A DNA stretch of 54,626 nucleotides from an uncultured Elusimicrobia bacterium (GTDB lineage: Bacteria > Elusimicrobiota > Elusimicrobia > UBA1565 > UBA9628): the NCBI GenBank assembly GCA_903881545.1, contig CAIRTQ010000025.1, forward strand, positions 1 to 54,626. Direction: 5' to 3'. Of this stretch, positions 34,894-42,019 are shown piece after piece. Below the pieces are notes generated by a model. It was not told where the DNA came from. It saw only the letters and a program-made list of their open reading frames with translations, and did no database searches. The stretch's first letter is position 1. The number at the start of each line of letters is the position of its first letter. The position numbers were made by a program, and so were the translations under genes.

Positions 34894-35793
34894 CTAATAC
34901 ACCGGCATCCGGAGGGCGCGCGGGCCGCCTCCGCCCTTAATGAACTCGGAGACGTCCGCCGTGACGACCTCCAGGCCCAGCGCGCCCAGATGGCGCGCCG
35001 CATTGACCGTACCGCTCTGGAGTACGACGGCCTTGCCGCCTATGACCGCCGCGTTGCAGGCCATCTGGCGCATCGCCTCGTGCTCCGAGGCGGTGATGAT
35101 GACAGGGAAAAGCCGGAAGATAAGCTCCAGGCTGGCGGCATCGAAAGCCGCAGGATATATCAGCACCGCCTCCTGAGTCAAAGGACAAAAGCAGGCGTCC
35201 AAGTGCGAGAATCGTTCGTTGACGAGCTTGAGCAGCACCACTGGCGAGGCGAATACGCGCGCCAGCTCTTCATAGATCCCAGCATCCGTGAAGAAGCCGC
35301 ACCCCCCCCAGATCAGGCGCTTGCCGGGATGCCAGACCGCGTCCCCGGCGCCTTCAAAGATTGCGCCCGTGTCCTTGAGCGCCGCCACATGATAGCCTGC
35401 CTCCCGAAACCACTTTTCGAAGGCCGCAACCTCGCGGCGGCGGGAGGAATAGCGCATGGAACTCAGCAAGCAGACCCGCTCCAGCTTCGGCGTCAGGCCC
35501 ACGAAGGCTTGATTGGAGCAGAAGACCATTTCCGACAAGCCCGGCAGGGGAGGTATGCAGGAGACTTCCAAACCGGCCGCGGCCAGCGCGCCGCGCAATC
35601 CTAGCCACTGCTCGCGGGCCAACTGCGGGTTGATCCGTCCCTGCCGGCCGGCCGCGAAAGGGCTACGCTCGTCGCGGGCCTCGTAATAGTCCGGCTGGCA
35701 CATGAGTGCCCTGACCGGCTCCGGCATGGGGAGGCAGTTCTTCGCGGAGAATCCCTTGAGCTCCGCGATGGACCTGTAAACCGTGTCGCTCAC
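34894..35793 (-). CDS. Arginine-deiminase/DDAH-fold protein lacking the catalytic cysteine
   Basis: 299 residues of the guanidine-modifying (pentein) superfamily. Visible motifs are RALMCQPDYY (N-terminal), MVFCSNQAF, AIFEGAGDAVWH (substrate-binding Glu/Asp), FSHLDACFCPL (catalytic His) and EHEAMRQMACNAAVIG. The family ends with GGG(x)xxC, where Cys is the nucleophile; here it reads KGGGGPRALRMPVY, with Ala (GCC codon) at the Cys position. The rest of the site is kept, so this is probably a pseudoenzyme or has another activity. It is divergent from the gene at 35878. Confidence 0.85.
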   Translation of the reverse strand: MSDTVYRSIAELKGFSAKNCLPMPEPVRALMCQPDYYEARDERSPFAAGRQGRINPQLAREQWLGLRGALAAAGLEVSCIPPLPGLSEMVFCSNQAFVGLTPKLERVCLLSSMRYSSRRREVAAFEKWFREAGYHVAALKDTGAIFEGAGDAVWHPGKRLIWGGCGFFTDAGIYEELARVFASPVVLLKLVNERFSHLDACFCPLTQEAVLIYPAAFDAASLELIFRLFPVIITASEHEAMRQMACNAAVIGGKAVVLQSGTVNAARHLGALGLEVVTADVSEFIKGGGGPRALRMPVY

Positions 35794-35840
35794 TGGCCGC
35801 CCTTACCCGCCCGACCCCGCGGATGCAGTCCATCCATTCA

Positions 35841-35868
35841 TTGGCGGATTTTAACATAAAATGATAAT
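35841..35868 (+). promoter_or_regulatory. Promoter with start point at or next to the start codon
   Basis: TTGGCG (35841-35846), a 16-base spacer and GATAAT (35863-35868), then six bases to an in-frame TTG at 35875 and ATG at 35878. Confidence 0.45.
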
Positions 35869-35877
35869 CTTGCCTTG

Positions 35878-36951
35878 ATGCGCCGCCTCGTCGCGCTCTG
35901 CCTCATTTTTGCACCCTGTTTCTGCCGCGCCCAAGGGATGAGCGAGGCCCGGCCCGAACCTGCCGCGCCCGCCGCCAGCGCAACCATCCGGATGCCGTTA
36001 CAACGCGGCCCAGCTTTCGCGTACGCGGCCACAGCACTCGCCGTGGCGGACTTCCGCGGAGACGGCGGGCTTGCGGCGGCCGTCAGCGACGGCCGCAAAG
36101 TCTACCTCTATCCCTATCCGCCCCTTGACGCGCGACCTCTCGCCGAATATGCCTACCCCGGCGGCGCGGTCCGGCTTCTTTCCCTGGAGGGCGCGGACCT
36201 CGCCGGCGACGGCCGCGCGGCGGTGTTTGTCTCACTCTACAACGACGCCTTCTCGCGGTTCGAGACCGTAGTCCTCACGCTCGACGCCAAGGGCCTCCTG
36301 CGCCGCACGGCGGACTTCCCCTACCTGGTCCGCGGCTACCAAGATCCCGCGGGCAGACCAAGGCTCGCGGCCCAGCAGGTCTCCGACGACGCCGCCTTTC
36401 CCTTCGGCGCAATCCACCCCCTGGTCTACAAAGACGGACGGTATGGGCCGGGCAAGCCCGAGCTGAGCTTCCCCGGCGGCCGCGTGGACTGGCTTTATGA
36501 TTTTACTTTCCTGAGCTCGGATGGGAAAGCAGCGACGGTCGACGTAACCGCCGCGGACCGGCTGCGGGTCCGCTTCCCGGGAGGCACCGCCTGGAAGTCC
36601 GCGCTGGCCTGCTGCGAGGCGCCCCACCGGGTGCGCTGGGCCGGAGACCGCTGGCTGCCATTCCGGCCGGCCCTGGCCGTGCGCGACGATGCCCGGGGCC
36701 GGCCCGGGCTCTACGCGGTCCACAACATCGCGGCTCTTGACGGCTTGGCCGCGCCCTTGGGGCTGTACTCGAGCGCCGAACTGCGCCGCTTCGATTTCGA
36801 CGGCTTGGGCCTGGACCCGTCCTGGACGGCGGAGCTCGGCGGCTACGGCGCGGGCCTGACCTTGGTCCGCCTGCCGGGCGGCAAAGAAGAACTGGCCGCC
36901 CTGGTGGTAGGCGCGGCCGGCAAGTCGGCAATCTGGACGTTCGCTCCGTGA
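35878..36951 (+). CDS. Exported beta-propeller-like protein of unknown function
   Basis: 357 residues with a signal peptide (RRLVALCLIFAPCFCRAQG). The remainder has repeated LAVADFRGDGGLAAAVSDGRKVYLYPY, DLAGDGRAAVFVSLYND and FDGLGLDPSW segments, similar in spirit to FG-GAP/VCBS propeller blades with DxDGD-type loops, though imperfect. No enzyme motif seen. In-frame TTG 35875 is an alternative start. Eleven bases separate it from the following response-regulator gene. Confidence 0.65.
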   Translation: MRRLVALCLIFAPCFCRAQGMSEARPEPAAPAASATIRMPLQRGPAFAYAATALAVADFRGDGGLAAAVSDGRKVYLYPYPPLDARPLAEYAYPGGAVRLLSLEGADLAGDGRAAVFVSLYNDAFSRFETVVLTLDAKGLLRRTADFPYLVRGYQDPAGRPRLAAQQVSDDAAFPFGAIHPLVYKDGRYGPGKPELSFPGGRVDWLYDFTFLSSDGKAATVDVTAADRLRVRFPGGTAWKSALACCEAPHRVRWAGDRWLPFRPALAVRDDARGRPGLYAVHNIAALDGLAAPLGLYSSAELRRFDFDGLGLDPSWTAELGGYGAGLTLVRLPGGKEELAALVVGAAGKSAIWTFAP

Positions 36952-36961
36952 GGATAGAGAT

Positions 36962-37354
36962 ATGAATAGAAAGAAGATACTCATCGTGGATGACGACCCC
37001 GCCATCCGCGAGATACTCTGTTCGCAATTGGGCCGGCTGCACTTCCAAACCGTTGCGGCGGCAGACGGCAAGGAAGGAGTCGAGCTGTTCAAGACCGAGA
37101 AACCGGACCTCGTGCTCATGGACATGATGATGCCGATCATGGACGGCTTGGCCGCCTGCCAGGCGATGCGTGCCCTGGAGAAAAAAGACAGCCGCGTGCC
37201 CATCTTATTCCTGACCGCCCGGGACACCCGGCACGACCAGATGAGTTCGTCCTTGAGCGGCGGCGACGATTTCATCAGCAAGCCCATCAGCCTACAGGAG
37301 CTGCGCGAGCGGGTGGAAGCCGCGCTGTCCCGTTCCAAGCGCAAACCCTCCTGA
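36962..37354 (+). CDS. Single-domain response regulator (CheY-like)
   Basis: 130 residues: KKILIVDDDPAIREIL (acidic pair), DLVLMDMMMPIMDG (phospho-acceptor Asp about 55), ILFLTARD (switch Thr) and DDFISKPISLQELRERV (Lys). Ends in a short basic tail, no output domain. Closer to classical PilG/CheY receivers than the regulator at 32563. Its stop overlaps the next ATG (TGATG). The partner kinase is not in the window. Confidence 0.92.
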   Translation: MNRKKILIVDDDPAIREILCSQLGRLHFQTVAAADGKEGVELFKTEKPDLVLMDMMMPIMDGLAACQAMRALEKKDSRVPILFLTARDTRHDQMSSSLSGGDDFISKPISLQELRERVEAALSRSKRKPS

Positions 37355-38388
37355 TGACGCGCCGCCTCCGGCTCGCGCTGCTCCCGGTCCTGCTCGGCGG
37401 CGCCGCGCGCGCCGCCGCCTTGCAGCCCATGTTCGCGCGCCAGGACGCCGCTTTCGGGGTGCTGCTCCTCGGCGAGGAATGGGACCAGGATTGGCGGCAG
37501 AGCCTGGCGGCCATGGCCAAAAAGCTCGCGCCCCAGTTCCCGTTCGAATACGCGGCGGGCCAGGCGGACGTCAAGACCATCCAGGCGGCGGTGGACCGCC
37601 TGCAGGGCGCGGGCGTCAAGAAGCTCGTGGTCGTGCCGCTTTTCCTCGACTCCAACGCCCCCATCCTGGAACAGACGCGCTTCCTCTTCGGCATCCGCAA
37701 GGAACCTTCCCAGAAGTTCCTGAACGCGCCCAACGGCCGCGCCGGCGCGGCCGTCCTCAGGCGCGTCTCGACCAAGCTGCCCGTGGTGGTCACCTCGGCC
37801 CTGGACGACGACCCCGTGGTGGTGGACATACTCGCCGACCGGGCCCGCAGCCTCAGCCACCATCCTGAAGCCGAAGCCGTGGTCCTGGTAGGGCTGGCCC
37901 CGGACTTGAACCCGGCCGAGCCTCGGCCTCTGGGCCGGAACCTGGCCGCCGCGCCGCTCAACGCGGAGAATGAGTATCTACAGACCCTCTCCGGACTGGC
38001 CGAGCGGGTCCGGGCCAAAGGCGGATTCAAGAGCGCACGCGCCGCGGTCCTGCAGCCCGAGGCCTTGAACCAGTCCGAGCGCGACCGGCATGTCGAGTCC
38101 CTGCGCAAGCTGGTGCGCTCTCTCGCCCTGACCCAGCGCGTGCTCGTCATCCCCCACGCGATGACCTCGAGGGTCGCCTCCCCCCTCATGCGGAACGCGC
38201 TGGAAGGCTCGTTCGCGCGCTATCTGGACAAAGGCCTGCTGCCTGACGATCGCATCATAAGCTGGATCGGGGCTGCGGCCCGCCGCGGGGCGGCCCTGCC
38301 GGACATGCGGGTCTATAAGAGCTCCGACCAGGAGATGCCATCCGGGTTCCCGCCTCTGCGGACCCGGCCCTTCGGGAGCCGGCCATGA
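37354..38388 (+). CDS. Exported CbiX-like protein, degenerate chelatase fold
   Basis: 344 residues with a signal peptide (RLRLALLPVLLGGAARA). Two CbiX-type repeats follow, with AAVDRLQGAGVKKLVVVPLFLDSNAPILEQTRFLFG in the first and VLVIPHAMTSRVASPLMRNAL in the second. Sirohydrochlorin chelatases have HGS near the start of the fold and a second His after the PLFL strand; here these read LLLGEEWDQ and DSNAP, so both metal-site His are absent. With an export signal and no tetrapyrrole genes nearby, a chelatase role is unlikely. Overlaps thyX (ATGA). Confidence 0.7.
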   Translation: MTRRLRLALLPVLLGGAARAAALQPMFARQDAAFGVLLLGEEWDQDWRQSLAAMAKKLAPQFPFEYAAGQADVKTIQAAVDRLQGAGVKKLVVVPLFLDSNAPILEQTRFLFGIRKEPSQKFLNAPNGRAGAAVLRRVSTKLPVVVTSALDDDPVVVDILADRARSLSHHPEAEAVVLVGLAPDLNPAEPRPLGRNLAAAPLNAENEYLQTLSGLAERVRAKGGFKSARAAVLQPEALNQSERDRHVESLRKLVRSLALTQRVLVIPHAMTSRVASPLMRNALEGSFARYLDKGLLPDDRIISWIGAAARRGAALPDMRVYKSSDQEMPSGFPPLRTRPFGSRP

Positions 38389-39086
38389 CGCCGGCCTCGC
38401 GCCGGGCCGTCCTCGACCACGGGTTCGTGCGCCTGGCCGGACTGCTGGGCGGCGACCGGGCCGTCGTGGACGCGGCCCGGGTCTGCTACTCCGGCCGCTC
38501 CCAGGGCGCGGCGCGGGACCGGCGCCTGATCGCCTACCTGATGCGGCACTCGCATCTGACGCCTTTCGAGCACGCGGTCTTCAAGTTCCACGTGGCCGCG
38601 CCCATATTCGTGGCGCGCCAATGGTTCCGGCACCGGATGGCCTCCTACAACGAGGTCTCGGCCCGCTACGCCGAGGTCAAGGACGAATTCTACATCCCCA
38701 AGCTCTGGCGGGCGCAGGGCCGGGGCGACAAGCAAGGCTCGGTCGCGGCGGCCGCTCTCGACCATGCGGCGCTTTCGGCCAAGCTGGAGGCGCAGGTCCG
38801 CTCGGCCGCGGCCGCCTATCGGGAGCTGCTGGCCGCAGGCGCGGCCCGCGAGCTGGCGCGCCTGGTCCTGCCCGTGAACCTCTACACGCAGTTCTATTGG
38901 ACGGTCAACTGCCGCAGCCTCATGAATTTCATCTCGCTGCGAGCCGACGCGCACGCCCAATGGGAGATGCAGCAGTACGCTCTGGCCCTGGCCGGGTTCT
39001 TCCGCCGGAAGATGCCTTGGACCTGGGACGCCTTCCTGGCCAACGCCTGGAAGGGCAAAAACCAGATATTGGAAAAGATGCGATGA
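38385..39086 (+). CDS. thyX: Flavin-dependent thymidylate synthase ThyX
   Basis: ThyX makes dTMP from dUMP using methylene-tetrahydrofolate and FAD/NADPH. The 233-residue protein carries the defining RHRxxSxxxxSxR motif as RHRMASYNEVSARYAEV (about 85-101). It also has VLPVNLYTQFYWTVNCRSLMNFISLRADAHAQWEMQQYA, containing the Arg/Asp residues that bind dUMP. Length matches the family. The start overlaps the CbiX-like stop (ATGA). It complements folP in folate-linked metabolism. Confidence 0.96.
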   Translation: MTPASRRAVLDHGFVRLAGLLGGDRAVVDAARVCYSGRSQGAARDRRLIAYLMRHSHLTPFEHAVFKFHVAAPIFVARQWFRHRMASYNEVSARYAEVKDEFYIPKLWRAQGRGDKQGSVAAAALDHAALSAKLEAQVRSAAAAYRELLAAGAARELARLVLPVNLYTQFYWTVNCRSLMNFISLRADAHAQWEMQQYALALAGFFRRKMPWTWDAFLANAWKGKNQILEKMR

Positions 39087-39161
39087 CCTCCTGCCGTCAA
39101 TCTTGGCGCGCACCGCAGATTTGTTGCAAAATATTGTTTCTTTTAAACTGATGGAGGACTC

Positions 39162-39671
39162 ATGAACATCCGCGCAGGCATTACCGTCGTGAGCATAACA
39201 GTCATCGCATTCGCCTTTAACGGCTGCGTCCATTTCAGCAAACAATATCCAATCGTCGACCCACAATTCGAAACACAGTTGGATCGCAATGAGTATTTGG
39301 TGCTCGGAGATACCGAAGGGACCGGTTGTGCACAGTACGTACTGGGTGGACGCTGGCCTTGGTTTTCAACGACCAAGACAGTCTTCTTAGTTGGGAATCA
39401 ATCCAGCGGCTCATTTCGCAGTTCGATTCCCATATTGGGATTCTTTTTCGGCATAGACGACTCTATTGGGGAAGCTATCTTCGATGCTCTGGAGAAAATT
39501 GAAGGGGCGGACGCCCTCTTCTCCGTTCGTGTGAAGCTTTCTCGGGTCTACAAAGCGCCGTTCTATTCGGAGCACTGCGCAACTGTCTTAGGCAAAGCCT
39601 TGCAGATCAAGACTGACACACCGCCAAACAACATCAAGGGAGCCGGAAGGTCCCGCTTTGAATCAAACTAA
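39162..39671 (+). CDS. Lipoprotein of unknown function
   Basis: 169 residues with a type II signal (VVSITVIAFAFNGC; lipobox FNGC with Cys23). The body contains EYLVLGDTEGTGCAQYVLGG and IGEAIFDALEKIEGADALFSVRVKLS, ending in a charged tail. GGAGG precedes ATG 39162. Base composition is much less GC-rich than thyX or phoH, so it is probably a recent arrival together with the next gene. Family not recognised. Confidence 0.65.
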   Translation: MNIRAGITVVSITVIAFAFNGCVHFSKQYPIVDPQFETQLDRNEYLVLGDTEGTGCAQYVLGGRWPWFSTTKTVFLVGNQSSGSFRSSIPILGFFFGIDDSIGEAIFDALEKIEGADALFSVRVKLSRVYKAPFYSEHCATVLGKALQIKTDTPPNNIKGAGRSRFESN

Positions 39672-39758
39672 CTGCAAAGCGCCTAGAACAAGATTGCGAT
39701 TCAGGCGTTCAGCCTCATCACATATCTTTCAGACTATTCTCAGAAGACGATTAGAATA

Positions 39759-40487
39759 ATGGGAACCCTCTTCTCCTGGAGTCTGGTCCTGTTCGCGACC
39801 ACTTTTAGTGCCATGTATGCAGTCGGCCAGCAGGCCGACACGGACCAAATGCCAAAATTGGTCCATGCCTCTGGGACGATGCTACCCAATGATCTGGTCC
39901 GTCTCTACGCAGCATTTGAAGGCCGCATAGAGACTGTCTTGACCAGCACAGGTGTTTGGGTCGGCCCACATCAAGACATAGCCATCATCGCCGACAAGGA
40001 GTACGCCGCGCTCATGGACGCGCACTCCAGCACCAACCAGGAAGTCCTTTCGGATCGCTGGTCAGTGATCTATAGACCTAGCCACATCCGCTGCCCGCGC
40101 GATTGCTACATTCTGCGATCCTTTGTACGTTCGAAGCAATGGGTCAAGCCAAAGGCCATTCTTTTCGAGGTACTGCTACCTCCCCCAGGAGTCCATTCGG
40201 TTGACACTCACTTACAGGAAGAGGAGGAAAAATTCCGCAAGGCAACCCTGAAAAGACAAAACGAGTCTAAAGCCACGGATTACTCAGACTTGAACCAACT
40301 CAAACCCCCCAAAAGCGGCTCCGAGGATTTTCGCGCGCCGGACTCTACGCCCAATTCCGAGTTCAAGCAACGCAGCCTCGATGAACTTCATGTTCCGAAC
40401 TCCACTCCCAAAACCGAGTTCGCGCCACGCCGCATCAATGAACTCCGCGAGCCCGACGCCAAGGGCGAAGATCCTTACTCTGAATGA
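39759..40487 (+). CDS. Exported protein with C-terminal imperfect repeats
   Basis: 242 residues, an N-terminal hydrophobic segment (WSLVLFATTFSAMYAVG), a globular part (about 30-140) with LSDRWSVIYRPSHIRCPRDCYILRSF, then a hydrophilic tail. The tail holds three imperfect units of about 19 residues: DFRAPDSTPNSEFKQRS, LDELHVPNSTPKTEFAPRR and INELREPD. TAGAAT at 39752-39757 almost touches the ATG. Lower GC than flanks. Function unknown. Confidence 0.55.
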   Translation: MGTLFSWSLVLFATTFSAMYAVGQQADTDQMPKLVHASGTMLPNDLVRLYAAFEGRIETVLTSTGVWVGPHQDIAIIADKEYAALMDAHSSTNQEVLSDRWSVIYRPSHIRCPRDCYILRSFVRSKQWVKPKAILFEVLLPPPGVHSVDTHLQEEEEKFRKATLKRQNESKATDYSDLNQLKPPKSGSEDFRAPDSTPNSEFKQRSLDELHVPNSTPKTEFAPRRINELREPDAKGEDPYSE

Positions 40488-40524
40488 ACGGGCATCCCGG
40501 CCTCCCGAGAGAGGTGCTTCCCTC

Positions 40525-41454
40525 ATGACCACCCGAAAGATCCACCTGCGCGACGCCGAGGAGGCCCTGACGATCCTGGGCGAGCAAGACTTGTTCCTGC
40601 GGCAGATGGAAGCGGACTACGGAGTGGGAATCTGCCTGAACCAGGAAGCAGGCGCCGGGACCATGCATCTGCTCGTGCGCGGCAGCCCCAGCCGGGTGCA
40701 CAAGGCCGCGCGCTTCATCCGCTCCCGCATAGACGCGGCGCGCGCCGGGCGGCCCCTGCACACCGCCGGGCCATCCCCACTGCCTCAAGACGCCATCACG
40801 CGCGGCCATAACGGCCGGCCGATCCAACCGCGCACCGCCAGCCAGAAGCGCTACGTGGAGACCATCCAGAGCCACGAGCTGGCCTTCGGCATCGGCCCGG
40901 CGGGCACGGGCAAGACCTTCCTGGCCGTGGCCTGCGCCTTGCGCGCCCTGGAGACGCGCCAGGTCCAGCGCCTGATCTTGAGCCGGCCGGTGGTCGAGGC
41001 GGGCGAGCGGCTGGGATTCCTGCCCGGGGATTTCCTGGAGAAGGTCAACCCTTACCTGCGTCCGCTCTACGACGCGTTCCACAGCATGGTCGGGCCGGAG
41101 CGGTTCCGCGCCTGGCGCGAGTCGGACGTGGTGGAGATCGTGCCGTTGGCCTACATGCGCGGCCGGACCTTCAACGACGCCTTCATCATCCTCGACGAGG
41201 CCCAGAACACGACGCTGGGCCAGATCAAGCTGGCCTTGACGCGCCTGGGCGAGGGCTCGCGCATGGTGGTGACGGGCGACATCACGCAGACGGACCTGGC
41301 CCAGGGCACGGCCTCCGGTCTCATCCGCGTGATGGAGATACTCAAGGGCGTGGAAGGGGTGGCGTTCCACCACTTGAGCGAGGTGGACGTCATCCGGCAT
41401 CCCTTGGTGCGCAAGGTGATCAAGGCGTTCGACAAGTGGGAAAAGGCCAAGTGA
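40525..41454 (+). CDS. phoH: PhoH-family ATPase
   Basis: From ATG 40525 the 309-residue protein has an N-terminal KH-like region (about 10-80) and the PhoH P-loop ATPase core: GPAGTGKTFLAVACAL (Walker A), LSRPVVEAGERLGFLPG, PLAYMRGRTFNDAFIILDEAQNTT (Walker B) and VVTGDITQTDLAQG. PhoH2-like proteins are linked to RNA metabolism, and the phoH-ybeY pair is a conserved rRNA-processing neighbourhood. An upstream frame to 40381 overlaps the previous gene and is not needed. The stop overlaps the ybeY GTG. Confidence 0.94.
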   Translation: MTTRKIHLRDAEEALTILGEQDLFLRQMEADYGVGICLNQEAGAGTMHLLVRGSPSRVHKAARFIRSRIDAARAGRPLHTAGPSPLPQDAITRGHNGRPIQPRTASQKRYVETIQSHELAFGIGPAGTGKTFLAVACALRALETRQVQRLILSRPVVEAGERLGFLPGDFLEKVNPYLRPLYDAFHSMVGPERFRAWRESDVVEIVPLAYMRGRTFNDAFIILDEAQNTTLGQIKLALTRLGEGSRMVVTGDITQTDLAQGTASGLIRVMEILKGVEGVAFHHLSEVDVIRHPLVRKVIKAFDKWEKAK

Positions 41455-41885
41455 CCATCCGCGTGTTCGGCGCCGCAACGCTGCCGGCCTCGGCCCGCAA
41501 GCCGCGCGCCATCGCGGGCGTCTGCCGCCGGGTGCTCAAGAGCGAGAAGTGCCAGGCCAACGGCGAACTCAACATCGTGTTCCTGGATCGGCGCAAAATG
41601 CGGGTCTTGAACAGGCATTTCCTGGGCCACGACCGGGACACGGATGTGATCGCGTTCAATTACGCTGAAGATCCGGGGCCGATGCCCGGGGGACGACCTT
41701 TCGGCGACATCTTCATCTCCGCTTTCAAGGCCCGCGGCCAGGCCGAAGAAATGGATCATACGGTGCTCTCCGAGGTCCTTTTGCTGACCGCGCACGGGAC
41801 CTTGCACCTCCTGGGATATGATGACTCGACCCCGCGCCAGAGGGCGGTCATGTTCCGCAAACAGGCTCGCGCGGCTGGCCTATAA
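41451..41885 (+). CDS. ybeY: Endoribonuclease YbeY
   Basis: YbeY is a metal-dependent RNase in 16S rRNA maturation and ribosome quality control. The product from GTG 41451 (144 residues) has NGELNIVFLDRRKMRVLNRHFLGHDRDTDVIAFNY, GDIFIS and the metal site AHGTLHLLGYDDSTPRQ. The first two His of HxxxHxxxxxH are kept; the third position is Asp. An Asp at this site also occurs in other lineages, so activity is still likely. The start overlaps the phoH stop (GTGA). Confidence 0.94.
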   Translation: MTIRVFGAATLPASARKPRAIAGVCRRVLKSEKCQANGELNIVFLDRRKMRVLNRHFLGHDRDTDVIAFNYAEDPGPMPGGRPFGDIFISAFKARGQAEEMDHTVLSEVLLLTAHGTLHLLGYDDSTPRQRAVMFRKQARAAGL

Positions 41886-41964
41886 GTGAAGCCTTTCCTT
41901 TAATATAGGCAGTGGCAAAAATGTACCAGCCGCGCCATTCACATCACTTATCACATACAGATAA

Positions 41965-42010
41965 TACCACTATAATATGCAATACCGATTTAACATGAAC
42001 AGGATAAAAT
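41965..42010 (+). promoter_or_regulatory. AT-rich promoter region before the PilZ-GT2 gene
   Basis: The 134 bases after ybeY are AT-rich. They contain TATAAT at about 41972 and a second candidate TAAAAT at 42005-42010, whose predicted start would leave a leader of about three bases before ATG 42020. No Shine-Dalgarno sequence is visible. Confidence 0.45.
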
Positions 42011-42019
42011 TAAACAGCT

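Noticed and set aside
36232-37863. A 543-codon minus-strand open frame across several genes
   Set aside because: It is antisense to the exported propeller-like gene, the response regulator and the CbiX-like gene, all of which have recognisable motifs. It reads as Arg/Gly/Gln-rich sequence with no domain, typical of GC-rich shadows.
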